Assembly (NCBI RefSeq): GCF_025515305.1
Contig: NZ_JAOPHT010000008.1
Coordinates: forward strand, 62,001 to 126,000
Reading direction: 5' to 3'
Source: Roseicyclus sediminis
GTDB lineage: Bacteria; Pseudomonadota; Alphaproteobacteria; Rhodobacterales; Rhodobacteraceae
Length of the DNA: 64,000 nt
The position numbers were made by a program, and so were the translations under genes. Shown one piece after another: positions 18,238 to 27,937 of the stretch (positions within the stretch are counted from its first letter, which is position 1; each line of letters opens with the position of its first letter). A model generated the notes under the pieces. That model did no database searches, was not told the origin of the DNA, and saw nothing but the letters and a program-made list of their open reading frames with translations.

Positions 18238-19212
18238 ATGTCAGTCGCACCCGTGATCCGCGCGCTCGCGATCGCACTCGTCCTGCCGCTCGGCACCATC
18301 GCCGCGCAGACCCCGCCCGACCTCGGGCAATGGCCCCGCACCGATTTCGACAGGACGACCGTGGATCTCTCCGAGATCGTATCGGGCGGGGTGGGGCGCG
18401 ATGGCATTCCGGCCATCGACGGCCCGCGCTTCCTGCCCGCCGCGCAGGAGGATGCGATCGGCCGGCGCGAACCGGTCCTGACGCTGGTTCCCGAGGGCGA
18501 GGTGGCCCGTGCCTACCCGATGCGCTACCTGACGTGGCACGAGATCGTGAACGACGTCGTGGCGGGCGTTCCCGTGGCCGTCACCTTCTGCCCCTTGTGC
18601 AATACCGCGCTCGTGTTCGACCGGCGGGTGGGGGACGAGGTGCTGACCTTCGGCATTTCGGGCAACCTGCGCCATTCCGATATGGTGATGTTCGACCGCG
18701 AGACGGAAAGCTGGTGGCAACAGGCGACCGGCGAGGGCATCGTCGGCGTGTTCGCGGGCGCGCGGCTCGAGCCGCTCGTCGCCTGGGTCGAAAGCTGGGA
18801 GAGCTTCAGGACCGCCCATCCCGACGGCCTCGTCATGGCCGAGCCGGACGCGTCCCGTCCCTACGGCCGCAATCCCTACGTCGGTTACGACACCAGTGCG
18901 CGGCCCTTCCTCTTCTCGGGCGAGATGCCGCCTCACGGCATCGAACCTCTGGCCCGCGTGGTGCGCGTGGGCTCCCGTGCGTGGCCGCTTTCGCGCATTG
19001 CCGCGGCGGGCCGGATCGCCGAGCAGGGCCTCGTCATCAGCTGGGGGGCAGGCAAGGCCTCGGCGCTCGACGCCGCCCGCATGTCCGAGGGGCGCGACGT
19101 TGGCCAGATCCGGGTGCGTGGCACCGCCGGCGCCGACGTCGTCCACGACGTCATGTTCGCTTTCGCCTTCCATGCCTTCTGGCCCGAGGGCGAGTGGATG
19201 CTCGGCCGGTAG
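18238..19212 (+). CDS. DUF3179 domain secreted protein
   Basis: 324-residue protein with a signal peptide (VIRALAIALVLPLGTIAAQ) and the DUF3179 body. The conserved core VTFCPLCNTALVFDRRVG (near residue 118, two cysteines) and SDMVMFDRETESWWQQATGEGIVG follow the family. DUF3179 function is unknown; the C-x-x-C pair could bind metal or act in redox chemistry in the periplasm. The ATG at 18238 is preceded by GGAGG at 7 bases. Upstream of it, in-frame codons would separate the signal peptide from the N-terminus, so they were left out. Confidence 0.85.
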   Translation: MSVAPVIRALAIALVLPLGTIAAQTPPDLGQWPRTDFDRTTVDLSEIVSGGVGRDGIPAIDGPRFLPAAQEDAIGRREPVLTLVPEGEVARAYPMRYLTWHEIVNDVVAGVPVAVTFCPLCNTALVFDRRVGDEVLTFGISGNLRHSDMVMFDRETESWWQQATGEGIVGVFAGARLEPLVAWVESWESFRTAHPDGLVMAEPDASRPYGRNPYVGYDTSARPFLFSGEMPPHGIEPLARVVRVGSRAWPLSRIAAAGRIAEQGLVISWGAGKASALDAARMSEGRDVGQIRVRGTAGADVVHDVMFAFAFHAFWPEGEWMLGR

Positions 19213-19301
19213 CGCGTGCCGAGCGCTTTCGGCGGCTTCGCCGCCGACCGGCGAAGCTCCGCCTTCGGGACCTGAAGGCCCCTCGTCGGAGCTGATGCCT
19301 C

Positions 19302-19357
19302 CGGCGGGAGTTTCCTGCCAGGATGAAGGAGGGACCCGGTTCGCCCTTCATCCTGGC
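19302..19357. repeat. inverted pair of a Rhodobacteraceae intergenic repeat
   Basis: GCCAGGATGAAGG (19317-19329) and its exact complement CCTTCATCCTGGC (19345-19357) are 15 bp apart. Outside them both arms continue as GGAGTTT-type sequence (CCGGCGGGAGTTT on the left, AAAACTCCGGGGG on the right). Two copies of one element therefore lie head to head. Confidence 0.65.
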
Positions 19358-19403
19358 CCAAAACTCCGGGGGAGCCGGCAAGGCCGGCGGGGGCGGAGCC
19401 CCC
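19346..19403 (+). repeat. dispersed 58-bp repeat module, copy 1
   Basis: Reads CTTCATCCTGG, AAAACTCCGGGGG, CCGGCAAGGCCGG, GGGGGCGGAGCCCCC. The same order of blocks occurs in opposite orientation at 37513-37571. Confidence 0.6.
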
Positions 19404-19534
19404 TTGATGCAGGACATTTGCCGCGGGCGTCGGCCCGCGGCGCCGGGCGACGCCGAAGGCGGCGCAATCCCTTTCGGCCTCCGCTCCGCGCTGCGCCATT
19501 GACGCGGCATGGCCGGCCCAATACCTCCTCGCCC

Positions 19535-21361
<1,827 letters not shown>

Positions 21362-21404
21362 CGCCTGCAGGCCTCATTCGCCGCCCGGGCGGGGCCTCGT
21401 GCCC

Positions 21405-22091
21405 TCACGAGCAGACGCCTGCGAGGTCGGCACCGTTCCAGGGGATCACCTCCGTCACCGTGTCGGCGCGCGATTGCAGCGGCGTCACCGACATGACCTG
21501 GCCGATCAGCGCCTCGAGGCGCGCGGTCCGCGCGCCGCCGGGATCCACCGCGCGGCAGCACACGTATTCTTCTACAAGAGAGGCCTGGACCTCGTAGCCG
21601 TAGTCGAGAAACCGACGCGTCTCCTGCGGGTCGAAGAGATAAGGGTCCTCGACCCGGACATGCTCGGTAAAGGCGCGCACCGGGTGATAGCCGGTCACCG
21701 TCCGGTTCTGCCATTGCCAGGCATGGGTCATCTCATGGGCGAAGAACATCGCGGCGGCGAGGCTTCGGCGGCCGTTTCGGCCCGCGACATAGTCCGGCAG
21801 CCAGAACTCCGGGCGCACGTGCAGCGTGTTGAACAGCATGATGCCGGCCGTCCGTGTCTCGAATGTCGGCCCGTCCGGCGGAGGCCAGATGCGCTCGCGG
21901 CAGGTGGTCTGGGGCCGCGCGGGGTAGGTGCGGCGGCCGAGGCCGACATAGGGCGCCTCGACGATGCGCACCGCGCCGGCATCGAAGCCCGGGCCCTGCA
22001 GATCGGCCATGTAGGCGGCCTCCGCCTCGGTCAGGGGGCGGCCGCAGGCCATAAGGGCGAGGCACAGGATCAGGGCTGCGAGCGCGCGCAT
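21405..22091 (-). CDS. lipoprotein with HExxH-like zinc motif
   Basis: 228-residue predicted lipoprotein: signal MRALAALILCLALMACG with a lipobox LMAC near residue 16. The body has AMFFAHEMTHAWQWQN near residue 115, an HExxH metalloprotease motif (HEMTH). The later SLVEEYVCC glutamate is a possible third ligand. I do not recognise a specific family; a periplasmic or outer-membrane metalloprotein is the best reading. The ATG at 22091 starts the signal peptide directly. It is divergent from the cytochrome pair, with an FNR-type box between them. Confidence 0.72.
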   Translation of the reverse strand: MRALAALILCLALMACGRPLTEAEAAYMADLQGPGFDAGAVRIVEAPYVGLGRRTYPARPQTTCRERIWPPPDGPTFETRTAGIMLFNTLHVRPEFWLPDYVAGRNGRRSLAAAMFFAHEMTHAWQWQNRTVTGYHPVRAFTEHVRVEDPYLFDPQETRRFLDYGYEVQASLVEEYVCCRAVDPGGARTARLEALIGQVMSVTPLQSRADTVTEVIPWNGADLAGVCS

Positions 22092-22145
22092 GGCGGTCAC
22101 GATGGCGGGATTCCCGGAAGCTGAAAAGCCCCGCCTGTCCGCAGC

Positions 22146-22159
22146 TTGACAGGGATCAA
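22146..22159. promoter_or_regulatory. FNR/FnrL-type box upstream of the cytochrome pair
   Basis: TTGAC-AGGG-ATCAA matches the FNR consensus TTGAT-N4-ATCAA at 9 of 10 half-site bases. It is 50 bp upstream of the first cytochrome ATG, close to the class II activator distance. Confidence 0.65.
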
Positions 22160-22208
22160 GGCGCGCGGGTCGCCGACGCGACAGGATCGTCGCAAAGGAG
22201 GAGATCCG

Positions 22209-22610
22209 ATGCGTGTTCAAACCCTCTGTTTCTGCCTTTCCACGGCCTTGGCGGCCCTGCCTGTCCAGGCGCAGGACGCCGAGGAAGGACGGGCGCTCTA
22301 CACCGATTTCTGCGCGGTCTGCCACGGCGAGAGCCTGCAGGGAGACGGTCCGATGGCCGAGCTTCTGCGCGTCGAACCGGCGGACCTGACGCAGCTGATG
22401 AAGGAGGGGGGATTTCCCGTCCTCGACGTGGCACAGCGGATCGACGGGCGCATGCAGCTGCGCGCCCATGGGGGCGAGATGCCGCTGTTCGGATCGTTCT
22501 TCGAGGGGCAGGGGCGTGACGTGGCGATGGTTGGGCAGGGCGGGCAGCCTGTGATGGTCAGCCGGCCGATCGCGGACCTTATCGCCTATCTCATGGAGGT
22601 TCAGTCTTGA
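22209..22610 (+). CDS. small periplasmic c-type cytochrome
   Basis: 133-residue monohaem cytochrome c. A signal peptide (CLSTALAALPVQAQ) is followed by the haem motif CAVCH near residue 38 and a probable axial methionine in EMPLFGSFF near residue 96. It closely resembles the next gene product over the whole length (shared GDGPMAELL.V, DLT, GFP, IDGR, MPLFG). The ribosome-binding site GGAGGAG lies just before the ATG at 22209. An FNR-type box 50 bp upstream suggests expression under low oxygen. Its electron-transfer partner is unknown. Confidence 0.88.
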   Translation: MRVQTLCFCLSTALAALPVQAQDAEEGRALYTDFCAVCHGESLQGDGPMAELLRVEPADLTQLMKEGGFPVLDVAQRIDGRMQLRAHGGEMPLFGSFFEGQGRDVAMVGQGGQPVMVSRPIADLIAYLMEVQS

Positions 22611-22993
22611 AACCCCTTCTCTTTCTCGCGGCGCTTGTCGCCGCTTCGCCTGCGCTGGCGCAGGACGTCGCGCGGGGCGAGCGGCTGTTCGCCGACAACT
22701 GCGCGGTCTGCCACGGGCTGGGCCTGCGCGGCGACGGGCCGATGGCCGAAATCCTCGTGGTCCCGCCGCCCGACCTCACGCGGATCGCGGAACGCTACAA
22801 CGGGTTTCCCCATGTCGGCATCGCCTGGAAGATCGACGGGCGCGATCCGATCCTGAGCCATGGCTCGGACATGCCGCTGTTCGGTTATGTCTTCGGGGAC
22901 ATGAGCGAGGTCATGCGCGACGGGTCGCAGACCATCCTGACCGCGCCCGAGGTCGTGGACCTCGTGGCCTACCTGGAGAGCGTGCAGGAATAG
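22607..22993 (+). CDS. small periplasmic c-type cytochrome, tandem paralogue
   Basis: 128-residue monohaem cytochrome c with signal peptide (LLFLAALVAASPALAQ), haem motif CAVCH near residue 33 and a likely Met ligand in DMPLFGYVF near residue 90. It begins at TTG 22607 inside the stop codon of the preceding gene (TTGA overlap), with GGAGG 7 bases upstream, so the pair is translationally coupled. The two products look like a recent duplication. Convergent with the DUF4169 gene. Confidence 0.88.
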   Translation: MKPLLFLAALVAASPALAQDVARGERLFADNCAVCHGLGLRGDGPMAEILVVPPPDLTRIAERYNGFPHVGIAWKIDGRDPILSHGSDMPLFGYVFGDMSEVMRDGSQTILTAPEVVDLVAYLESVQE

Positions 22994-23099
22994 CGCCTTC
23001 CGCGTGACCGGGCCGGCCTGCGTCCTGGGGCCCACCTGCACGGCGCGACGTCCGGGGGTGAGGGGCCGCGCCCGCGGCCCGCCGCCCCCGCGCGCCGGG

Positions 23100-23231
23100 T
23101 TACTTGCCCTTCTTCGGATTGCCGATGTCGAGCGGCTTGCCCAGGTTGGAATTGGCCGTGGCCAGAACCTTGGGTTTCACCTGCTTGGGCTTCTTGGTCT
23201 CGCGGTTGCCGCGGCTCTTTTCCTTGGACAT
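23100..23231 (-). CDS. DUF4169-type small basic protein
   Basis: 43-residue, very Lys-rich protein (MSKEKSRGNRETKKPKQVKPK... ending NPKKGK). Short proteins of this composition are conserved in Rhodobacteraceae and, as far as I know, have no assigned function. The ATG at 23231 follows AAAGGA; an in-frame upstream extension exists but is not protein-like. Possibly nucleic acid binding, given the charge. Confidence 0.7.
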   Translation of the reverse strand: MSKEKSRGNRETKKPKQVKPKVLATANSNLGKPLDIGNPKKGK

Positions 23232-23415
23232 GGGATGGTCCTTTCGCGTGAACACCCGCGCGGCGGGATGCCGGCGGGGCCGTTGCTCAAGGGCAATCAG
23301 GGTTGCCTGGGAGGGCCCCAGGGCGATGATCGTCGGTGAGTGTGGGGGCGGGGCGATGCGCCTCGCGCCACGCAACCAGAGATAAGCGCCGCGCGCGAAA
23401 CCGGCAAGGCCCGCC

Positions 23416-23817
23416 TCAGGGCAGGGCGAGCGTCGCGGTGGCCAGCGCCACGGTCTTGCCCGTGTCCTCGGCCGTCAGCTCGGCGCGGGTGAAGACGAGC
23501 GATTTGCCCAGCCGCACCACCTCGGCGCGGGCGAGGATGTCGCCGGTTCCCGGGCGCAGGAACTGCATGTGCAGGTCGGTCGTCGCGGCGGGCACGAATT
23601 CCCCCACCTGACCGGCGAGCGCGAGGATCATCGCGGTGTCGGCAAGCGCGCTCAGCGCCTGGCCCGAGACGGTGCCGCCCACCCGTTCCAGCCGCCCGGT
23701 GAAGGGCATCCGGATCACGACCCGCGTCTCGTCCACGTCGGTGACGGCGAGGTTCAGGTCGAGAACCCAGGTGGAGAAGTGGTCGGTCAGATGGGATTGC
23801 GCTTCGGCGGGGGTCAT
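23416..23817 (-). CDS. PaaI-type hotdog thioesterase
   Basis: 133-residue hotdog-fold protein. The segment GGTVSGQALSALADTAMILALAG (near residue 47) is the family's helix region with the catalytic Asp, followed by TTDLHMQFLRPGTGDILARAEVVRLGKSLVFTRAEL. Such enzymes hydrolyse acyl-CoA thioesters; the acyl group is not clear. The ATG at 23817 starts the conserved part; an upstream in-frame ATG would add a Pro-rich stretch without a ribosome-binding site. Confidence 0.83.
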   Translation of the reverse strand: MTPAEAQSHLTDHFSTWVLDLNLAVTDVDETRVVIRMPFTGRLERVGGTVSGQALSALADTAMILALAGQVGEFVPAATTDLHMQFLRPGTGDILARAEVVRLGKSLVFTRAELTAEDTGKTVALATATLALP

Positions 23818-24212
23818 GGGGACAGGGTAGGCGAGGGGGAGGTGGCGGGGCAAGGGGGTGGGAGAGCCGTGGGACGGGCAAGCGGCAACCTGTTAGCCTT
23901 CAGCGCCAGCGATGCGCGAGAGGCGCCCCATTGGGCCGGACGAGCTAAGCACCCGAGCCGGAATAGCAGCGAAGCTGCCCGGCCAGCGCCTGCCCGCCCC
24001 CCGGGCTGGCGCTTTGGTTGACCTTGGCGCGGCGGTCGAGCAGGGAGGGGTTTGGCCGGGATAAATCGAGGGGAACGGGCGTTGGAAGCGCCATCCCGCG
24101 GGCAGGCGCTGGCCGGGCAGTTAACGTTCTTTAAACCAACCTGATGAACATACGTTCCGAGAAAACGCGAATGACAAAGGAGGTGCCCACATTGCAACGA
24201 CAATGCTGGACA
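23818..24212. other. gene-free stretch with inverted-repeat element
   Basis: About 395 bp without a convincing gene. It holds the 146-bp element with 23-bp terminal inverted repeats (23975-24120). From 24121 on, base composition falls sharply; this is the left edge of the AT-rich island that ends at parE. Confidence 0.6.
23975..24120. repeat. 146-bp element with perfect 23-bp terminal inverted repeats
   Basis: 23975-23997 (CTGCCCGGCCAGCGCC...) is the exact reverse complement of 24098-24120 (...GGCGCTGGCCGGGCAG), 100 bp apart. The form resembles a small non-autonomous element, but no target-site duplication is visible (GAAG on the left, TTAA on the right). It could instead be a long RNA stem. 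Confidence 0.65.
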
Positions 24213-24821
24213 TTACCTGTCGTTGGGAAGCGGTTTTTCGGGCGGTTTTTCTTCTTCGCTACTGGGTTTTTGCTCGGCTTCATGCTCCCGGCCATCGGAA
24301 TTAATTCTTTGCTCGGCATTTGGCAGAGCTTCGTTTGAATGCCGGTCGTACACTGCGGTGCCAGCCGCAAGCCCCATGGCAAGCGTAGACCCAACCACGA
24401 TTATTTCCCTGAGGATACTACAGACTTGTTTGAACGCGCCTTTAGGTTCCTTCTGTTGAAGTGCTAATTTTGCAATTTCAACTAAGTCGCTATTGATAGC
24501 CTCTGCAGATACCGGAAGTGTTGAAAGATCCTTGGCGTCTTCAATCTTCTTGATGAAACGTACTGCCTGCTTGCGATTGATGTTCGAATTTCGAACAAGC
24601 CTTTCGATCTGTTTCCGAAAATCGTGCAAACCGTCCCGCACTATCGCTGGTCCACGGCATTTGGGGCATTCGACAACACTGGCGGAAATCTCAGCTTCGT
24701 TCGGAGGTCCAAACGGAAACGCGATACCTGCCTGCACCGGTCCGCACAGGTCGCAGTAGGCATCGACTTGAAGCGGTCCGCCTCCTTCGAAAACCGAACC
24801 GATTATTCTAATTTGCGACAA
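24213..24821 (-). CDS. zinc-ribbon membrane protein of unknown function, AT-rich
   Basis: 202-residue protein not matched to a family I know. It has a likely zinc ribbon (CDLC near residue 23 and CPKC near residue 52). A charged helical middle follows (RKQIERLVRNSNINRKQAVRF), then one membrane helix near residues 137-155 (IIVVGSTLAMGLAAGTAVY) and a Glu/Lys/Pro-rich tail (EEEKPPEKPLPND). Composition is far more AT-rich than its neighbours: 24 of 60 bases are G/C in 24421-24480. It begins with TTG 9 bp after the parE stop, with a weak AGGG site, so it would be read with parE. Probably acquired by transfer. Confidence 0.65.
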   Translation of the reverse strand: MSQIRIIGSVFEGGGPLQVDAYCDLCGPVQAGIAFPFGPPNEAEISASVVECPKCRGPAIVRDGLHDFRKQIERLVRNSNINRKQAVRFIKKIEDAKDLSTLPVSAEAINSDLVEIAKLALQQKEPKGAFKQVCSILREIIVVGSTLAMGLAAGTAVYDRHSNEALPNAEQRINSDGREHEAEQKPSSEEEKPPEKPLPNDR

Positions 24822-24829
24822 GCGTAACC

Positions 24830-26812
24830 CTAGACATCCAGCTCCTCCACGAACCTCGCATTCTCCTGGATGTACTGGAACCGCAGCTCCGGTTTCTTGC
24901 CCATCAGCCGCTCCACCAGGTCGCCCGTCTCGCCCGGCACCTCGTCGTCCACCGATACCCGGATCAGCTTGCGCGAGGCGGGGTCCATCGTGGTTTCCTT
25001 CAGGTCCTTGGCGTCCATCTCGCCCAGGCCCTTGAAGCGGGAGACGTCGATCTTGCCCTTGCCGCCGAGGCCCTTCTCCAGCCAGGCGGCGCGTTCGGCC
25101 TCGTCCAGGCAGTAGACCCGCTTCGCGCCCTGCGTCAGCCGGAAGAGCGGCGGGCAGGCGAGGTAGAGGTGCCCCTTGTCGATCATCGGCCGCATCTGCG
25201 TGAAGAAGAACGTCATCAGGAGCGAGGCGATATGCGCCCCGTCGACATCCGCGTCAGTCATGATGATGACCTTGTCGTAACGCAGGTCGTCGATGTTGAA
25301 CTTCGTGCCCATCCCGACGCCAAGCGCCTGGCACAGATCGGAAATCTCCGCGTTCTGGCCGAGCTTCGACGACGCGGCCCCCAGCACGTTCAGGATCTTG
25401 CCCCGCAGCGGCAGGAGCGCCTGGGTCTTGCGGTCCCGCGCCATCTTGGCCGAGCCGCCCGCGCTGTCGCCCTCGACGATGAAGAGCTCGGTTCCGTCGC
25501 GCGCCTGTTGCGAGCAGTCCACCAGCTTGCCGGGCAGGCGCAGCTTCTTGGTGGCGGACTTGCGCGCGGTCTCCTTCTCGGCCCGCCGCCGCAGCCGCTC
25601 CTCCGCGCGCAGCACGAGGAAGTCGAGGATCGACCCCGCGGCCTTGGTGTTCGCGGCCATCCAGTTGTCGAAGTGGTCGCGCACGGAGGCCTCGACCATC
25701 CTCGCGGCCTCGGTCGTGGCGAGGCGGTCCTTGGTCTGGCCGACGAATTCGGGCTCGGCGATGAAGCACGAGACCAGCGCGCAGCCCCCGCCGGTGAGGT
25801 CGTCGCGGGTGATGTTCTGCGCCTTCCGGTTGCCGACGAGCTCGCCATAGGCGCGCACGCCCTTGAGGATCGCGGCCCAGAAGCCCGCCTCGTGCGTGCC
25901 GCCCTCGGGCGTCGGCACCGTGTTGCAGTAGGACTGGATGAAGCCGTCCCGCGAGGGCGTCCAGGTGATCGCCCATTCGACGGAGCCGGGGACGTTGAAC
26001 TTGGGCCCGAACTCCACGCGGCCCGCGAAGGGCGCGTCGGTATAGGTCGCGGCGCCGCCAAGGGTTTCGGACAGGTAGTCCGAGAGGCCGCCGGGGAAGT
26101 GGAACACCGCCTCGGCCGGTGTCTCGCCGTCGTCGATCGCGGATTTCCAGCGGATCTCGACGCCCGAGAAGAGGTAGGCCTTCGAACGGACCATCTTCAT
26201 CAGGCGTGCGGGCCGGAAGCGGTGATGGCCGAAGATCTGCTCGTCCGCGTGGAAGGTGACGCTGGTGCCCCGCCGGTTCGAGACCGCGCCTTCCGCGCGG
26301 ACCGGACCTTGCGGATGCCCGCGCGAGAACTCCTGCACGAACAGCTCGCGGTTGCGCGCGACCTCGACGCGGAGATGATCCGACAGCGCGTTCACCACCG
26401 AGGCGCCGACGCCGTGGAGGCCTCCGCTCGTCTGGTAGGCCTTGCCCGAGAACTTGCCGCCCGCGTGCAGCGTGCAGAGGATCACCTCCAGCGCCGACTT
26501 GCCGGGGAACTTCGGGTGCTCGTCCACCGGCATCCCGCGTCCGTTGTCGCGGATGGTGACGGCGTAATCCTCGTGCAGCTCCACCTCGATGCGGTTGGCG
26601 TGGCCGGCCACCGCCTCGTCCATCGCGTTGTCGAGGATTTCCGCAACCAGATGGTGCAGCGCCCGCTCGTCGGTGCCGCCGATATACATGCCGGGGCGCT
26701 TGCGGACGGGTTCCAGGCCTTCCAGCACCTCGATGGAGGAGGCGTCGTAGCCCCCGGAGCCCGCCGTGCTGTCATGTCCGGACAGAAGATCTCCGCGGTC
26801 TGTGGGGGCCAT
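24830..26812 (-). CDS. parE: DNA topoisomerase IV subunit B
   Basis: 660-residue type IIA topoisomerase ATPase subunit for chromosome decatenation with ParC. N-terminal GHKL features are [27 protein letters not shown] and the [15 protein letters not shown] lid. The TOPRIM domain has [10 protein letters not shown] (near residue 450) and [13 protein letters not shown] (near residue 530). The C-terminus [19 protein letters not shown] is complete. The length and the short insert pattern fit ParE rather than GyrB. The ATG at 26812 follows a plausible leader and no gene lies upstream on this strand. An AT-rich foreign-looking gene is attached directly downstream. Confidence 0.93.
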   Translation of the reverse strand: MAPTDRGDLLSGHDSTAGSGGYDASSIEVLEGLEPVRKRPGMYIGGTDERALHHLVAEILDNAMDEAVAGHANRIEVELHEDYAVTIRDNGRGMPVDEHPKFPGKSALEVILCTLHAGGKFSGKAYQTSGGLHGVGASVVNALSDHLRVEVARNRELFVQEFSRGHPQGPVRAEGAVSNRRGTSVTFHADEQIFGHHRFRPARLMKMVRSKAYLFSGVEIRWKSAIDDGETPAEAVFHFPGGLSDYLSETLGGAATYTDAPFAGRVEFGPKFNVPGSVEWAITWTPSRDGFIQSYCNTVPTPEGGTHEAGFWAAILKGVRAYGELVGNRKAQNITRDDLTGGGCALVSCFIAEPEFVGQTKDRLATTEAARMVEASVRDHFDNWMAANTKAAGSILDFLVLRAEERLRRRAEKETARKSATKKLRLPGKLVDCSQQARDGTELFIVEGDSAGGSAKMARDRKTQALLPLRGKILNVLGAASSKLGQNAEISDLCQALGVGMGTKFNIDDLRYDKVIIMTDADVDGAHIASLLMTFFFTQMRPMIDKGHLYLACPPLFRLTQGAKRVYCLDEAERAAWLEKGLGGKGKIDVSRFKGLGEMDAKDLKETTMDPASRKLIRVSVDDEVPGETGDLVERLMGKKPELRFQYIQENARFVEELDV

Positions 26813-27013
26813 GGCGCTGCTCTATCTTGTGTGGCGTTCGCGGGAATATGGCAGGTTTGGGGGCAGGGGGGAAGGGCGAGGCCCGTGCCCCGCCCACATG
26901 CCGTTTCGCGCCGGATTTCCGGGACAAACTGTTTCGAAGCATGATCGTGACAGAATTGGGGCAGGAATATAACGCTGTCGCCACATTTGTCTTTTTTTTG
27001 GGAACCCAGTGAT

Positions 27014-27751
27014 ATGAAAAGAATTAGGGCCGCCATTTCGGTGGCCGCATTTGTCGGGCTGACATCGGCCGCGTCGGCCACGACGATCTCGCTGCATTCG
27101 GCGGGCTCGTACGGGGCGCTGGTCGGGTCCGGCCCTCAGATCGTCGAGGATTTCGAAGGCTTCGGCGCTCTTGGCGAAGGCGAGGTCGGCAGCAATTTCT
27201 CGACCGACGTCGGCACGTTCAACACGCTCGGCGGGACGGGATCGGGGGGCACGGTGACGGGCCTGTCGGGCAACACCGGCACCGAGCTCGCGCTGCGGGA
27301 CGGCAACACCTTCCGCCGCGTGAACACGACGCCGGGCGGCCGGTGGTATCTCGACTCCAACGACACCTGGGGGATGTCGTGGGAGGTCAGCACGGGCTCG
27401 ATGTTCAGCCGCATCGTCTTCACGCTGGCCGATGGCAGCGACGCGGGCGGCTGGCTGGCGATCATCTCCGAGGGCATCCGCGTCGAACAGCGCACCAACG
27501 GCCGTCTTGGCGACGGCAACATCGCCACGGTGGTCGTCGATTTCGGCCGGGCCGTCTCCTCGGCGCTGATCACGATCGGCAACTACAGCGGGTCGGGGTC
27601 GCAGGGGTTCGTCCGCAACGACGGCTTCTCGGTCGACGACATCAGCGTGAACATCGCGCCCGTGCCGCTTCCGGCTGGATTGCCGCTCCTGCTGGCGGGG
27701 CTCGGAGGTCTCGTGGCACTCGGCCGACGCCGCAAGGCCAACGCCGCCTGA
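27014..27751 (+). CDS. VPLPA-CTERM sorted secreted protein
   Basis: 245-residue exported protein. A signal peptide (KRIRAAISVAAFVGLTSAASA) leads a beta-rich body with many Gly/Ser/Thr. The tail has VPLPAG, a hydrophobic helix (LPLLLAGLGGLVALG) and RRRK, the sorting signal of exosortase-processed proteins. The body differs from the protein at 10422. ATG at 27014 starts the signal peptide, though the ribosome-binding site is weak; a TTG at 26987 would add nine residues. A 16-bp terminator follows. Function unknown, perhaps an extracellular matrix component. Confidence 0.85.
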   Translation: MKRIRAAISVAAFVGLTSAASATTISLHSAGSYGALVGSGPQIVEDFEGFGALGEGEVGSNFSTDVGTFNTLGGTGSGGTVTGLSGNTGTELALRDGNTFRRVNTTPGGRWYLDSNDTWGMSWEVSTGSMFSRIVFTLADGSDAGGWLAIISEGIRVEQRTNGRLGDGNIATVVVDFGRAVSSALITIGNYSGSGSQGFVRNDGFSVDDISVNIAPVPLPAGLPLLLAGLGGLVALGRRRKANAA

Positions 27752-27770
27752 AGGGGGCTTCAGGCGACGG

Positions 27771-27810
27771 AAACGGGGCCGCGCGTCATGAAACGCGCGG
27801 CCCCGTTTTC
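27771..27810 (+). terminator. strong terminator after the VPLPA-CTERM gene
   Basis: A perfect 16-bp stem (27771-27786 with 27793-27808, AAACGGGGCCGCGCGT and complement) around a 6-base loop, followed by a T-run. Confidence 0.9.
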
Positions 27811-27854
27811 CTTTGGCATCTTCCCACGGTGGGCCGGACTTTCATGACCGTTTC

Positions 27855-27868
27855 TTGACATGTCTCAA
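27855..27868. promoter_or_regulatory. possible FNR-type box upstream of ppk2
   Basis: TTGAC-ATGT-CTCAA matches the FNR form with one changed base in the second half site. It lies 70-83 bp upstream of the ppk2 start. Weak evidence. Confidence 0.3.
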
Positions 27869-27937
27869 GGCGGAGGACCCGGCGCCCGTGGTAAAAAACG
27901 GCGTTTGAGATGCCAGAGACGGAAAGGGACAGTCGAC

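Larger units (their letters stand above)
19213..19534. other. gene-free stretch filled with intergenic repeats
   Basis: About 320 bp that contains no gene but several GC-rich stems. It includes an inverted pair of the GATGAAG-type repeat (19302-19357) and the longer repeat module at 19346-19403. A further GCCGCGGG-type stem near 19420-19445 and a stem before the ABC-F gene are visible. Confidence 0.6.

Noticed and set aside
24144-24338. Small hydrophobic reading frame with an AAAGGAGGT sequence, plus strand
   Set aside because: It lies antisense to the Glu/Lys/Pro-rich tail of the zinc-ribbon gene, which automatically gives Phe/Ser/Leu-rich antisense codons. The good ribosome-binding sequence is the only support.
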